A DNA stretch of 64,000 nt from Rothia mucilaginosa (GTDB taxonomy: Bacteria > Actinomycetota > Actinomycetes > Actinomycetales > Micrococcaceae). Shown here one piece after another: positions 44,380 to 55,923 of this stretch. The notes under the pieces are model-generated. The model ran no database searches. It was not told the DNA's origin and was given only the letters and a program-made list of their open reading frames with translations. Where the stretch lies: the NCBI RefSeq assembly GCF_001061665.1, contig NZ_JVSP01000004.1:159-64158 (forward strand). The letters run 5' to 3'. The position numbers and the translations under genes are program-made. The first letter of the stretch is position 1. Each line of letters opens with the position of its first letter.

Positions 44380-45270
44380 CTACAGCGCGCCCGCCTCCGA
44401 GCAGACATTCACCAGCTCGCCGATGCCCTCGATGCGGGTACGCACCTCCTGCCCCGGCTTCAGCCACCGGCGCGGATGCAACGAAAGCCCCACGCCGGCG
44501 GGCGTACCCGTGGCCACCAGGTCACCCGGCTCCAGGGTCATGAACCGCGAAATATACGACAGCAGGTACGCGGGGCTGAACAGCATGTCCGCGGTCGAGC
44601 CGCGCTGACGCACCTCACCGTCCACCGCGCAGGTCAGCTCCAGGCCGGCAAGCGGATCCACCTCGTCGGCGCTCACGATGACCGGGCCGAACGGAGTCAT
44701 CGCATCCCAGTTCTTACCCTGGAACCACTCCGAAGAACGCCCCTGCCAGTCACGCACCGACACATCGTTGATGACCGTGTAACCCATCAGACCCTCAAGC
44801 GCCTGCTCCTCGGTGGCGTTGCGCAGGCGCACCCCAACCACCAGGCCCAGCTCAACCTCCCAGTCGACCTTCGTGCTACCCGTGCCGTCGTCGGCGGGCA
44901 TGCGAATCTGATCATTCGGGCCGATGAGCGCGTTCGAGAACTTCGCAAAGAGCGCCGGGTACTCGGGCACCGGCAGGTTCATCTCTTCGGCGTGGTCGCG
45001 GTAGTTCAGGCCGGCGCACACGACCTTGCCGGGCTTATCCAGCGGCCGTACAAAGGGCAGGGATTCCCAGAGCTGCTCGCCGTGACCCATGACCGTCGCG
45101 CCGTTCTCCTTCAGAATCGACAGCGCGTTCTTCGGGTCGCCAAAGTTCAGGCGGAACCGGCTGTAGAAATTGAGCAGAGGGCTCAACTTAGCCGGCAGCT
45201 CGTAGACCGTTTCCTCAAAGAAACAGACGGCGCGGCTGCCCTTCTCGTCTTTAATCTGACCCCAACGCAT
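44380..45270 (-). CDS. Fumarylacetoacetate hydrolase-family protein
   Basis: A 296-residue FAH-fold enzyme. Conserved parts: VVCAGLNYRDHAEEM, VDWEVELGLVVG (metal-binding acids), GYTVINDVSVRDWQ, GKNWDAMTPFGP and LEPGDLVATGTPAGVG. The family hydrolyses C-C bonds or isomerises 2-oxo acids (for example hydroxyhepta-dienedioate isomerase, acylpyruvase); the substrate is unclear. ATG with AAAGGAG six bases upstream. It is 69 bases downstream of the lipoate-ligase-like gene on the same strand, so the two may be cotranscribed. The end is closed by a terminator. Confidence 0.9.
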   Translation of the reverse strand: MRWGQIKDEKGSRAVCFFEETVYELPAKLSPLLNFYSRFRLNFGDPKNALSILKENGATVMGHGEQLWESLPFVRPLDKPGKVVCAGLNYRDHAEEMNLPVPEYPALFAKFSNALIGPNDQIRMPADDGTGSTKVDWEVELGLVVGVRLRNATEEQALEGLMGYTVINDVSVRDWQGRSSEWFQGKNWDAMTPFGPVIVSADEVDPLAGLELTCAVDGEVRQRGSTADMLFSPAYLLSYISRFMTLEPGDLVATGTPAGVGLSLHPRRWLKPGQEVRTRIEGIGELVNVCSEAGAL

Positions 45271-45339
45271 ATGCGCTCCTTTGCTTTACTCTAGTGCGTT
45301 TACTGTGTACGGATGTTCCGGGGCTCCCCCTCGGGCCGC

Positions 45340-46038
45340 CTACTTGAAGCCGTGGCTCGCGTAGGCCTCCACGATGGCGTCCTCAAGGTCCTCCATGAGC
45401 AGGCTCGGGTTCGCATCCTGCGCCGCGCCCACCGTCGCCGGGTTGAGCTCCATGCCGAGGGCGCGGTACACGTCCGCGGTGACCGCCCGCAGCGAAGCCG
45501 AATCGGAGACCACGATGCCCGTGCTGAACCACCAGCCGCCGCTCACCACGCGCTGGGCCGTGCCGACCAGCTTGATGCGCCCGCCGCCGGCGGATTCGGG
45601 AAGCTGCGCGTACACCGAGTACTCGCCGGGGCAGTACTCCCCCGGGATCTCGCCCACGCGCGCATCCACGCCGACCTCGCGCAGGGCCTGGGCGAACATG
45701 GAGCCGAAGAGCCGATAGCGTACCGTATTGCCGCTGCGGGCGTCGGTGGCCGGCTGGAAGTGGTCCACCACCAGGCATCCGCGGTGGTACGCGGCGGCGT
45801 GACCGCCCACCTTGCGCACCAGGGTCCTGAAGCCGTGCTCCTCGCACGCGGCCACGGCATCGGCGAATCCGGGGTTCAGCTCATCGCGGCGGCCGAACGC
45901 CACCGTGGGGTTCGGCTGGTACATGCGTAGGGTCGCTTCGCGCTGACCGCTTGCGACCTCGCGGAGCATCTGCACCGTCTGCTCGTGGTGGATGAGGATA
46001 TCACCCGACTCGGGTGTGGTTTCTCGAATAATCTGCAC
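45340..46038 (-). CDS. Lipoate-protein ligase A-like protein
   Basis: A 232-residue BPL/LplA/LipB-domain protein: VAFGRRDELNPGF, the conserved RKVGGHAAAYHRGCLVVDH (Lys and Gly residues of the lipoyl-AMP site) and GEYCPGEYSVYA...KLVGTAQRV, whose Lys is the expected catalytic residue. It would attach lipoate or octanoate to acceptor proteins, or act as an amidotransferase. It lacks the C-terminal accessory domain of E. coli LplA. GTG start with weak upstream site. Divergent from the DASS transporter; upstream of the FAH-family gene. Confidence 0.87.
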   Translation of the reverse strand: MQIIRETTPESGDILIHHEQTVQMLREVASGQREATLRMYQPNPTVAFGRRDELNPGFADAVAACEEHGFRTLVRKVGGHAAAYHRGCLVVDHFQPATDARSGNTVRYRLFGSMFAQALREVGVDARVGEIPGEYCPGEYSVYAQLPESAGGGRIKLVGTAQRVVSGGWWFSTGIVVSDSASLRAVTADVYRALGMELNPATVGAAQDANPSLLMEDLEDAIVEAYASHGFK

Positions 46039-46288
46039 GTTTTCTATCTTACCGGCGGCGGCGAAAACGCCCGCGCAGAAAAATGCTCACCTGTTCAAAT
46101 GCGCCGGCTTACCCCTTTAGCATGGCACCCCCAAACGCTAAGATTAAAGGTGCTATAGTGCGGCACCCCACACTGCCGCACCGAGCACATAGACACAGCA
46201 TGACAACGCAGAAGAAACGCACTCCGCGCCCGGTGAGAACCACTCCCCGAGCGCGCCAACCTGTACGTTTCGCAAAGGAGATCGGACC

Positions 46289-47779
46289 ATGACACAGTCC
46301 ACCCCCGCCAACGCAGCGGCGCCCACCGCCGCATCCGCCGAGGAGGTGAAGGCGGCGAAGTCCAAGCGCACGAAACTTATCGTGCAGGTTGCCATCATCG
46401 TAGCCGTCACCCTCGCCATCTGGTTCGTTCCCGCCCCCGAAGGCGTCGACCCGCGCGGCATGCACATGCTCGCCATCTTCGTCGGTACCATTCTCGGCCT
46501 GATTTTCCAGCCGTTGCCCACCCCGTCCGTGGCTCTCGTGGGCCTGGCCGTCGCCATGATTACCGGCACGATGGCCGCCAAGAATGAGGCGCTGACCGGC
46601 TTCGGTAACTCCTCCATCTGGATTATCGTGGCCGCCTTCTTCATCGCCGACGGCTTCCTCATTACGGGTCTGGGCAAGCGCATCGCGCTGCTGTTCGTGC
46701 GTGCGCTCGGCAAGTCCTCCCTGGGCCTGTCCTACGGTATGGCCATCACCGACCTGGTGCTCGCCCCCGCCACTCCCTCCAACACTGCGCGTGCCGGTGG
46801 CGTGATTTACCCGATTATCCGTTCCCTCTCCGAGGTCAACGGCTCCACCAACGAAACCCCCGAATCGCGTCGTAAGCTCGGCTCCTACCTGCTCATGACC
46901 GAGGCGCAGGTCAACACCATCACCTCCGCCATGTTCCTGACCGCTATGGCGGGTAACCCGCTGGCGCAGAAGTTCGCGCACGACCACAACATCAACCTCG
47001 ACTGGGGTACCTGGGCCCTGGCCGCCATCGTTCCCGGTCTTGCCGCGTTGATTGTCATGCCGTGGATCATGTCGAAGATTTACCCGCCGACCATCAAGAA
47101 GACCCCGGACGCACCCGAGCATGCCCGCCAGGAACTGCACGAAATGGGCCCCATGAGCGTGAAGGAATGGATTATGCTCGGCACCTTCATGCTGCTGCTA
47201 ATCCTGTGGGTGACCGGTACCGCACTGGGTATTGACGCCACCAGCGCCGCTTTCTTCGGCATCGGTATTCTGCTGGTGACCAAGGTTCTGACCTGGAAGG
47301 ACATGGCGAAGAACTCCAGCGCCTGGTCCACCCTCATCTTCTTCGCCGTGCTCGTCGGCATGGCCGACCACCTCAAGAAGCTCAAGGTCGTGGACTGGAT
47401 TGGCCAGCAGGCCGCCCACAGCGTCAGCGGCATGGCCTGGCCCCTGGCCTTCACCGTGCTGGTTCTGGCCTACTTCTTCATTCACTACATGTTCGCCTCG
47501 AACACCGCCCAGATCGTGGCCCTGTACGCTGTGTTCCTCGGTGCGGCCGTCGCGGCGGGTGTTCCGCCGATGTTTGCGGCTCTGTTCCTCGGCTTCATGG
47601 GTAACCTGATTGGCGGCATCACCCACTACGCCTCCGGCCCGGCGGGCGTGTACTACGGTTCCGGCTACTTCAGCGTGGGCGAATGGTTCAAGATCGGCTT
47701 CATGGCGGCTATCGTGAACCTCGTCGTCTGGGGTGCGGTCGGTACCGCGTGGCTGTTCGCGCTCGGCTTCGCCAACTAG
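46289..47779 (+). CDS. DASS-family anion:sodium symporter (dicarboxylate or sulfate type)
   Basis: A 496-residue membrane transporter of the divalent anion:Na+ symporter family (CitT/SdcS/DiT1 group). After a short basic N-terminus about 12 helices follow. Typical elements: PTPSVALVGLAVAMI, NSSIWIIVAAFFIADGF, APATPSNTARAGGVIYPI (the SNT motif of the first hairpin) and a second SNT-like segment in MFASNTAQIVALYAVF. Substrates are C4-dicarboxylates, citrate or 2-oxoglutarate; which one cannot be read from the sequence. ATG with AAGGAG eight bases upstream. Probably monocistronic, ended by the hairpin at 47858. Confidence 0.92.
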   Translation: MTQSTPANAAAPTAASAEEVKAAKSKRTKLIVQVAIIVAVTLAIWFVPAPEGVDPRGMHMLAIFVGTILGLIFQPLPTPSVALVGLAVAMITGTMAAKNEALTGFGNSSIWIIVAAFFIADGFLITGLGKRIALLFVRALGKSSLGLSYGMAITDLVLAPATPSNTARAGGVIYPIIRSLSEVNGSTNETPESRRKLGSYLLMTEAQVNTITSAMFLTAMAGNPLAQKFAHDHNINLDWGTWALAAIVPGLAALIVMPWIMSKIYPPTIKKTPDAPEHARQELHEMGPMSVKEWIMLGTFMLLLILWVTGTALGIDATSAAFFGIGILLVTKVLTWKDMAKNSSAWSTLIFFAVLVGMADHLKKLKVVDWIGQQAAHSVSGMAWPLAFTVLVLAYFFIHYMFASNTAQIVALYAVFLGAAVAAGVPPMFAALFLGFMGNLIGGITHYASGPAGVYYGSGYFSVGEWFKIGFMAAIVNLVVWGAVGTAWLFALGFAN

Positions 47780-47857
47780 CGGCTCAGGCCCCGCGGCGGC
47801 CTAGATCAGCGTAAAAGCCTAGCTCAGCGTAAAAGCGCTGTATAGCAGCACCGCGTA

Positions 47858-47905
47858 AAAGCCCGGTATTCTCATGTGAATTTTCGTGTGAGGACGCCGG
47901 GCTTT
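47858..47905 (+). terminator. Terminator of the transporter gene
   Basis: AAAGCCCGG / CCGGGCTTT arms with a long loop containing a second weak stem. Just before it GCGTAAAAGC occurs three times (about 47809-47862). Confidence 0.6.
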
Positions 47906-47966
47906 CGCATGCCCGATAGCGTCCCAAACAGCGCAAAACCTAGTAATCCCCCACCCCCTCCGCTAG

Positions 47967-49484
<1,518 letters not shown>

Positions 49485-49534
49485 CCGGTCAGGTTCTACC
49501 CCCGCGAAACTAGCACGCGAAACTCAGTACATAA

Positions 49535-49567
49535 AAGGCCCCCGAGATGCAGAATCTCGGGGGCCTT
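49535..49567. terminator. Bidirectional terminator between bgl and GNAT genes
   Basis: AAGGCCCCCGAGAT / ATCTCGGGGGCCTT perfect 14-base arms around a five-base loop, with AAAA before and TT after. It serves both convergent genes. Confidence 0.85.
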
Positions 49568-49615
49568 GCGCACATGCTGCGTACCTATTGTCCGTTATAC
49601 CCAGCGCGGGCAATT

Positions 49616-50773
49616 CTAGTCCAGGGGCAGGTCGTTCATGCTGGTGGAAACGTACTCCCACCAGGTCGGCACCAGCCCCGCGTTCAACGCAACCCGCTGC
49701 GACAGCATGTGCGACGGGCTCGTACCGTAGAACGGCAGGTACCCTTCCGCCAGGGTCAGGCGTGCCGCATCACGCACCAGGGCACTCGCAATACCCGCAC
49801 CGCGGAAGGCGGGCAGCACATCAATACCAATCTGGCGCATAATCGGCGAATCGTCACTCAGACCAACCATAGCGATAGGGTCTGCGAGCGCGGGGCTCTC
49901 CCCCGCTGCGGGTGCATCAGGTGCCTTAGATGCGTTCTCATCCACCGGGTATGCGGCCAGAACCAGCACATCCGGGCGGCGTTCACTAAAGCCCAGCGCG
50001 TTCGAGTAGCGTTTATCCCCGCGGAACGACTCGATCTGCTCTTCGCTCAGCAGGTCCACGCGCAGGCGGGTTACGCGCGCTTCCGTATCCTCCGGGGCAA
50101 CCTCAAGCGCCCCAGCGGAGGCGTTCGCCTCCCTGCGGACCACGCGCTCGCCGGTGATTTCGGCAAGCAGTGCCGCCTTCAGCTCGGCGGGGTCAACGCG
50201 GCGCATCATACCCACACCGGGCACGGCGCACTTGACCTCCTGCGCCTGCACGCCCTCGGGTACGACCGAGTTCAGCAGGGCGCGGCCGGGCGTATAGTAG
50301 ATGCTCGTGCCGCTAACCTGCTGGGTGTAGGGGGTGAGCAGTTCGTTGAGCTGGCGAAGCTGTGCATAGTCGCCCAGCCAGTTCGACTGGTCGCCGAGCA
50401 TGTAGTCGATGGCCTTTTCGAGTACGCGCGGATGCTTGGCGCAGAGAATGCCTACGCTCGCGTAGTTGGCGACGCGCAACTCCCAGATATCGTCGTTGCG
50501 GCGGCGTGCGGCCCCCATCTTCTCCGAGGGAGGCTGCACGGTGGCGAGTAGCGGCAGGCTCTCGGCATCAGGATAGTCGCGCATCTCTTGAAGGGCGCGG
50601 CTAATCGACCCGGGCGCCTGGCAGAAGTCCGCCTCAAGCTGGGTGTGCAGGATGTGCCGCGCCCGGTCCAGAGTGGTCACGGCACCGCGATTCACGACTC
50701 CCCGACGCGCGCCAAAGCTCGTAGCGCCTCGGGCAACTCCTTGAGCAGATGTGTTTCCTTGAGTGTCGGTCAC
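49616..50773 (-). CDS. GNAT-family acetyltransferase (385 aa)
   Basis: The C-terminal third is a GNAT domain: IGIDVLPAFRGAGIASALVRDAAR holds the acetyl-CoA loop (R-G-A-G-I-A), followed by YLPFYGTSPSHMLSQRVALNAGLVPTWWEY, the pattern of the YkwB-like group. The long N-terminal part (1-260) has no recognised domain and contains ALAEI/LLSEEQIESFRG and an insert rich in Ala/Pro. Substrate unknown. GTG start with AAAGGA eight bases upstream. It lies 28 bases downstream of uvrA on the same strand and is probably cotranscribed with it. Confidence 0.83.
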   Translation of the reverse strand: MTDTQGNTSAQGVARGATSFGARRGVVNRGAVTTLDRARHILHTQLEADFCQAPGSISRALQEMRDYPDAESLPLLATVQPPSEKMGAARRRNDDIWELRVANYASVGILCAKHPRVLEKAIDYMLGDQSNWLGDYAQLRQLNELLTPYTQQVSGTSIYYTPGRALLNSVVPEGVQAQEVKCAVPGVGMMRRVDPAELKAALLAEITGERVVRREANASAGALEVAPEDTEARVTRLRVDLLSEEQIESFRGDKRYSNALGFSERRPDVLVLAAYPVDENASKAPDAPAAGESPALADPIAMVGLSDDSPIMRQIGIDVLPAFRGAGIASALVRDAARLTLAEGYLPFYGTSPSHMLSQRVALNAGLVPTWWEYVSTSMNDLPLD

Positions 50774-50801
50774 GTAACTTTCCTTTAGTTCAAGTTCTCG
50801 A

Positions 50802-53690
50802 CTAGTTCAGAATTTCCGCCAGGAAGGCGCCGGTGTGCGAGCCTTTGACGGTCGCCACGTGCTCCGGGGTACCTTCGGCGATGACGGTGCCGCCGCCGCT
50901 ACCGCCTTCGGGACCCATGTCGACAATCCAGTCAGCGCACTTGATGACGTCCAAGTTGTGCTCGATGGTGATGACGCTATTGCCCTTGTCAACCAGCGAT
51001 TGCAGCACGGCGAGCAGCTTGCGGATGTCTTCAAAGTGCAGGCCGGTGGTCGGCTCGTCCAGCACGTAGATGGAGCGGCCGTTGGAGCGCTTCTGCAGTT
51101 CGGTTGCGAGCTTCACGCGCTGCGCTTCACCGCCGGAGAGGGTGGTTGCGGGCTGGCCCAGGCGAATGTAGCCCAGGCCCACGTCCACGAGGGTGTTCAG
51201 GTGGCGCGCAATCGGGGTGAACGCGGCAAAGAACTCGGCGGCTTCTTCCACGGGCATTTCGAGCACGTCGGCGATGGTCTTGCCCTTGTAGTGCACTTCG
51301 AGGGTTTCGCGGTTGTAGCGCTTGCCGTGGCAGGTTTCGCAGGGCACGTACACGTCCGGCAGGAAGTTCATTTCAATCTTCAGGGTGCCGTCGCCGGAGC
51401 AGTCCTCGCAGCGGCCACCCTTGACGTTGAAGGAGAATCGGCCGGGGGTGTAGCCGCGCATCTTCGCTTCGCTGGTCTCTGCGAACAGCTTGCGAATGTG
51501 GTCGAACACGCCGGTGTAGGTGGCGGGGTTCGAGCGCGGGGTGCGGCCGATGGGCGACTGGTCCACGTGAATGACCTTGTCCAGGTGTTCCAGGCCGTCG
51601 ATGCTCTTGTGGCGGCCGGGCACCTGCTTGGCGCCGTTGAGCTTGTTCGCCAGGGAGGTGTACAGAATGTCGTTGACGAGGGTGGATTTGCCCGAGCCGG
51701 ACACACCGGTCACCGCGGTGAACACGCCCAGCGGGAAGGACACAGTCACGTTCTTGAGGTTGTTTTCGCGGGCGCCGCGCACGATCAGCTGTCGCTTCTT
51801 GTCCACGGGGCGGCGGGAGGCGGGCACCTCAATGCTGCGGCGGCCAGCCATGTAGTCGCCGGTGATGGACCGGGTGTTCTTCAGCAGGTCCTCGAAGCTG
51901 CCGGAGTGCACGATTTCGCCGCCGTGCTCGCCGGCGCCGGGTCCTACGTCCACGATCCAGTCGGCTTCGCGCATGGTGTCTTCGTCGTGCTCAACCACGA
52001 TAAGCGTGTTGCCCATATCGCGCAGCTTGGTCAGGGTCTCGATGAGGCGGCGGTTGTCGCGCTGGTGCAGGCCGATGGAGGGCTCGTCGAGCACGTAGAG
52101 CACACCGACCAGGCCCGAACCAATCTGGGTGGCCAGGCGGATGCGCTGGGCCTCACCGCCGGAGAGCGTACCGGCGGAGCGTGAGAGGGTCAGATAGTCC
52201 AGACCCACGTCCAGCAGGAACTGCAGGCGCGCGTCGATTTCCTTGAGGACCTGCTCGCCGATCTTGGCTTCGCGGGCGCTGAGCTGCAGGCCGCGCACGA
52301 AGGCGAGCGCGTCGGCCAGGGACAGGTCGGTGATGTCTGCGATGGACTGGCCACCGACCTTCACGCCGAGGATGGTCGGGTTCAGGCGCGCGCCACCGCA
52401 GGAGGGGCAGGCGACCTGGCGCATGTACTGTTCGTAGCGGTCGCGGGCGAAGTCCGATTCGGTTTCTTCGTGCTTGCGCTTGATGTATGCCTTCACGCCT
52501 TCGAATCCGGAGGTGTAGCGGCGTTCACGGCCGAATCGGTTGCGGTAGGAGACCTCAACCTTGTAGTCCTTGCCGTCCAGAATGGCGGCGCGGGTCTTGG
52601 CGGGCAGGTCTTTGAAGGGGGTGTTCAGGTCGAAGCCGAGCTCCTCCCCCAGGCCTGCGAGCAGGCGCAGCCAGTATTCGGTGGTTGCTTTGCCCTGCGA
52701 CCAGGGGGCGATAGCGCCCTCGCCGAGGGTTAGATCGGGGTTGGGTACGAGCAGTTCGGTGTCGACTTCCAGGCGCGAGCCGATGCCGTCGCAGGCGCTA
52801 CACGCACCGAACGGCGAGTTGAAGGAGAAGGCGCGCGGCTCGATCGTGTCAATCTGCAGCGGGTGGTTATTGGGGCAGGCGAGGTTTTCACTGAAGGAGC
52901 GGGTGCGTTCGGGGTCGTCCTGCTCACGGTCCACGAAGTCGATGAGCACGCGGCCGTCGGCGAGCTTGAGCGCGGTTTCGATGGAGTCGGTCAGGCGCTG
53001 GTGAATACCGTCCTTAATGACGATGCGGTCGACGACCACCTCGATGGTGTGCTTGTACTGCTTGGCGAGCTTGGGCGGGTCGGAGAGCTGCACGGTTTCG
53101 CCGTCCACGCGGGCACGCGAATAGCCCTGGGTGAGCAGGTCCTTGAAGAGGTCCACAAATTCGCCCTTACGTGCGCTGACGACGGGCGCGAGAATCTGCA
53201 GGCGGGTGCGTTCGGGGTACTCCTGCAGAGTGTCCACGATCTGCTGCGGGGTCTGCTGGGTGATTTCCTCGCCACATTCGGGGCAGTGCGGGTGGCCGAT
53301 GCGCGCCCAGAGCAGACGCATGTAGTCGTAGATTTCGGTGATGGTGCCGACGGTTGAGCGCGGGTTCTTGGAGGTGGACTTCTGGTCGATAGACACCGCC
53401 GGGGAGAGGCCCTCGATGAAGTCGACGTCGGGCTTGTCGACCTGGCCTAGGAACATGCGGGCGTAGGAGGAGAGCGATTCGACGTAGCGGCGCTGACCCT
53501 CGGCGAAGATGGTGTCAAAGGCGAGGGAGGACTTGCCGGAGCCGGAGAGGCCCGTGAAGACGACCATCGCATCGCGCGGGATGGTCAGGTCTACGTTCTT
53601 AAGGTTGTTTTCGCGGGCACCCTGCACACGAATACTGGTTAGGTCGTTCGCTTTGAGTGCGGTGCTACCGTGTGCCGGGCGGGGTGTCAT
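50802..53690 (-). CDS. uvrA: Excinuclease ABC subunit A
   Basis: A 962-residue UvrA with two ABC ATPase halves. Walker A motifs [12 protein letters not shown] (near residue 50) and [15 protein letters not shown] (near 670); ABC signatures [12 protein letters not shown] and [12 protein letters not shown]; zinc modules CPECGEE and [14 protein letters not shown]...CETCHGKRY. It finds bulky DNA lesions and loads UvrB in nucleotide-excision repair. ATG with AAAGGA upstream. All motifs intact, normal length. uvrB and uvrC are not in the window; the next gene is the GNAT protein. Confidence 0.97.
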   Translation of the reverse strand: MTPRPAHGSTALKANDLTSIRVQGARENNLKNVDLTIPRDAMVVFTGLSGSGKSSLAFDTIFAEGQRRYVESLSSYARMFLGQVDKPDVDFIEGLSPAVSIDQKSTSKNPRSTVGTITEIYDYMRLLWARIGHPHCPECGEEITQQTPQQIVDTLQEYPERTRLQILAPVVSARKGEFVDLFKDLLTQGYSRARVDGETVQLSDPPKLAKQYKHTIEVVVDRIVIKDGIHQRLTDSIETALKLADGRVLIDFVDREQDDPERTRSFSENLACPNNHPLQIDTIEPRAFSFNSPFGACSACDGIGSRLEVDTELLVPNPDLTLGEGAIAPWSQGKATTEYWLRLLAGLGEELGFDLNTPFKDLPAKTRAAILDGKDYKVEVSYRNRFGRERRYTSGFEGVKAYIKRKHEETESDFARDRYEQYMRQVACPSCGGARLNPTILGVKVGGQSIADITDLSLADALAFVRGLQLSAREAKIGEQVLKEIDARLQFLLDVGLDYLTLSRSAGTLSGGEAQRIRLATQIGSGLVGVLYVLDEPSIGLHQRDNRRLIETLTKLRDMGNTLIVVEHDEDTMREADWIVDVGPGAGEHGGEIVHSGSFEDLLKNTRSITGDYMAGRRSIEVPASRRPVDKKRQLIVRGARENNLKNVTVSFPLGVFTAVTGVSGSGKSTLVNDILYTSLANKLNGAKQVPGRHKSIDGLEHLDKVIHVDQSPIGRTPRSNPATYTGVFDHIRKLFAETSEAKMRGYTPGRFSFNVKGGRCEDCSGDGTLKIEMNFLPDVYVPCETCHGKRYNRETLEVHYKGKTIADVLEMPVEEAAEFFAAFTPIARHLNTLVDVGLGYIRLGQPATTLSGGEAQRVKLATELQKRSNGRSIYVLDEPTTGLHFEDIRKLLAVLQSLVDKGNSVITIEHNLDVIKCADWIVDMGPEGGSGGGTVIAEGTPEHVATVKGSHTGAFLAEILN

Positions 53691-53736
53691 CGAAAATCCT
53701 TTCGTCTTATCTTCGAATTTAAATTCTACACCTTAG

Positions 53737-53778
53737 CGCCCCGTAGCCGGCGGGATTAAGTTGCCGGCGTACGGGGCG
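53737..53778. terminator. Hairpin upstream of uvrA
   Basis: CGCCCCGTAGCCGG (53737-53750) pairs with CCGGCGTACGGGGCG (to 53778). It lies about 130 bases past the end of the metallo-hydrolase gene and 47 before uvrA, so it likely terminates the former. Confidence 0.6.
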
Positions 53779-53906
53779 TAAGGGTGCAGTGCGAAGCCGC
53801 ACGGCAAGCGCGAAGTATCCGCAAAAACGCGCGGAAGGAGGGGCATCGCGCACGCACGAAGAGACATTCCAAATTCGCGTGGCGGCGAGAGCGCGCCGGG
53901 GCCGGG

Positions 53907-54680
53907 CTACCAGCCGCGGGTACCCCACTCCTCCAGGTGCGGGCGCTCGTCACCGAGGGTCGTGGAACGACCGTGGCCGGGCAGCACGATTGCATCGTCC
54001 TCGAAGCCTCCGAAAAGCTTTTCGAGCACGTTGGAGAAGAGTTCGCCGAATTGCTGCGGGGAGTCGGTTTTGCCCACGCCGCCGGGGAAGAGCGCATCGC
54101 CGGTGAACAACAGGGTTGCGGGGGTGCCGTCCTCCCACGCGGTTTCGAGCACGTAGACGATGGATCCGGGGGTGTGGCCGGGCACATGCAGGGCGCGCAC
54201 CACGGTGTCGGAGAGGTAGAAATCGAAGACCTCACCACCGTGCAGGCGCTCCTCCACTTCGAAGTTCTCCTGCTCCTTAATGGCGTCGGCATCGGCATCC
54301 CCGGCGGAGGTGATTGCGCCAGTGAGCTTCTCGAGCTCGGCAATGGCGCGAATGTGGTCCCAGTGGCCGTGGGTAACCAGGATGCCGGTCAGGCCGATTG
54401 CGCGGGGTTTGAGGGCATCAAAGTCTTCTTCCTTCTCCATGACGCGCACGCGGCGGTCCTCGGCATCGGTGAGTTCCAGCTGCGGGCAGTCCTGAAGTAG
54501 TGCATCGAGGGTGAAGGCGTAGAGCTCCTCGGCTTCTGCGGCCGGGTCGATGAGCACCTGTTCGCCCGTGGCGCGCATGGTGATGAGGTAGACGCTATTG
54601 TCCATCTCGGAAACACTGAGGGCGCGCACGGTCAGTTCGGGGTTCTCGAAGATGAGGGTGGATTCGGGGTATGTAGTCAT
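53907..54680 (-). CDS. Metallo-beta-lactamase-fold hydrolase (glyoxalase II-like)
   Basis: A 257-residue MBL-fold protein with the metal motif THGHWDH, then HVPGHTPGSIVYV, FTGDALFPGGVGKTD and VLPGHGRST, the set expected for glyoxalase II-like or persulfide-dioxygenase-like hydrolases. It has an insert (about 65-90) rich in charged residues. Start set at the ATG 54678-54680 (MTTYPES) with GGA close upstream; 78 further codons are open but unlike coding sequence. Cytoplasmic. Upstream of uvrA on the same strand with a hairpin between; functional link unlikely. Confidence 0.88.
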   Translation of the reverse strand: MTTYPESTLIFENPELTVRALSVSEMDNSVYLITMRATGEQVLIDPAAEAEELYAFTLDALLQDCPQLELTDAEDRRVRVMEKEEDFDALKPRAIGLTGILVTHGHWDHIRAIAELEKLTGAITSAGDADADAIKEQENFEVEERLHGGEVFDFYLSDTVVRALHVPGHTPGSIVYVLETAWEDGTPATLLFTGDALFPGGVGKTDSPQQFGELFSNVLEKLFGGFEDDAIVLPGHGRSTTLGDERPHLEEWGTRGW

Positions 54681-54854
54681 ACTTCCAGTGTAGAGGGTGT
54701 TCCGGTTGAGGAGGTGTCGGGATACTCCCCTGCGGGATGCGCCTCGGCGGTTTCTTGGGTGCGCTCGACTTTGAACGCACAGCCTTTGCCCGGGACGGGT
54801 GCAGCTCGGATGAGGTTCCAGCCGAGGCACCGCTTGAATTTTAAAAGTTAAACA

Positions 54855-54890
54855 GAGAAGCGACCGTGCATCGATACACAGTCGCTTCTC
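54855..54890. terminator. Hairpin upstream of the metallo-hydrolase gene
   Basis: GAGAAGCGAC / GTCGCTTCTC perfect ten-base arms with a 16-base loop. Which transcript it ends is unclear. Confidence 0.4.
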
Positions 54891-55850
54891 ATGACACCCA
54901 GGGGTATCTATCACTCACTCAAACACAAGCAACCCGAGGACTTTGGAAATCTCACGATTACTTGATGCATCCATCATAGCGGAGTTTTTTCACCCTGTCC
55001 GGCGGGCCATTTTGGTACGGAGTGCCAATTTAAGTGACCGAAGCCTCACTGTAACCGTTCTGTAATAATTACACCCGTTTTTTAGGATATCCATACGTAC
55101 CAATTTTATTTTTCAGCTCCAATAAGTGGGCCATATCACTGAAAAAAATTTTTGGCTTTGCTCTAATTTGGCACTCGGATGCATCTTTCTCAGTGGGCTT
55201 CAGTGAGACATGCGCGGAAGTAAAATACCCCGTTTTCCCTTGATATTCCGCGGAACATCAACCTAAACCTAAAGAAACTTTCTAGTTGAAGCAACTACTT
55301 TTCACCTCGTTTTGATCACATCCCCTCGCATTGCCCGCCACAGAACAGCCCACAAAGGCCTCCGACAGAAAATCTTATTGGTCCGTTCCACCCCCGAAAA
55401 CATCCCATTCGCTAATGCTTTTATGAACGAGGGCCTCACCCTCCGCTCTTCCGCGACCCCAAAAGTGCAACCTCGAAAATTTTCACAAAAAAGAAAAAAT
55501 ACTAGTCAAGATCGTATTTTCACAAAATGCAGGTGTACAACTCGCTTAAAAATCAACCTCCAGAGGGTGTTTAATGAAAGATAAGGCTCAAGCGAATATC
55601 AAGGAGGAAAAATAACACATACAGACCAATTTAAGATTTACAGACCCCGAAAGGGCCCCTCATGGCAACCCCTTACAGTCCGTATATCACCCCGTAAATA
55701 AACCCTCCAGCTCATAGTGAGGGTGGTCTTCAAGCCACCTAGCGGAGCTCTCCACAGACGACGAGCGGCGAAAACAACCGACGAATCAGCATCACCGACG
55801 GGGCTAGATCACCACCCGGCAGACCCCATATCGGCACACGGCGCGCAGAA

Positions 55851-55891
55851 AGGCGGCGCCCCTCCCCCGCTCTAGGGAAGGAACGCCGCCT
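55851..55891 (-). terminator. Hairpin after fhs
   Basis: AGGCGGCG / CGCCGCCT arms with a partly paired CCCCTCCC...GGGAAGG loop, about 33 bases beyond the fhs stop. The T-run is short. Confidence 0.55.
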
Positions 55892-55923
55892 CTACCAGCT
55901 ACAGATTAGCTGAAACAGCCGTC

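Larger units (their letters stand above)
54681..55923. other. Gene-poor AT-rich region
   Basis: About 1.24 kb without a convincing gene, and clearly AT-richer than the core genes from about 54900 to 55620. It holds a hairpin (54855-54890), poly-T and poly-A runs, and an isolated GGAGG motif (about 55602) followed by no frame. A 13-codon frame (ATG at 55574, with GAGGG upstream) ends at 55615 and could be a leader peptide. A 90-codon plus-strand frame (55312-55584) has no binding site and no coding bias. The last 100 bases contain the fhs terminator. Confidence 0.4.

Noticed and set aside
55312-55584. 90-codon plus-strand frame in the gene-poor region
   Set aside because: No ribosome-binding site, no codon bias, no recognisable feature.
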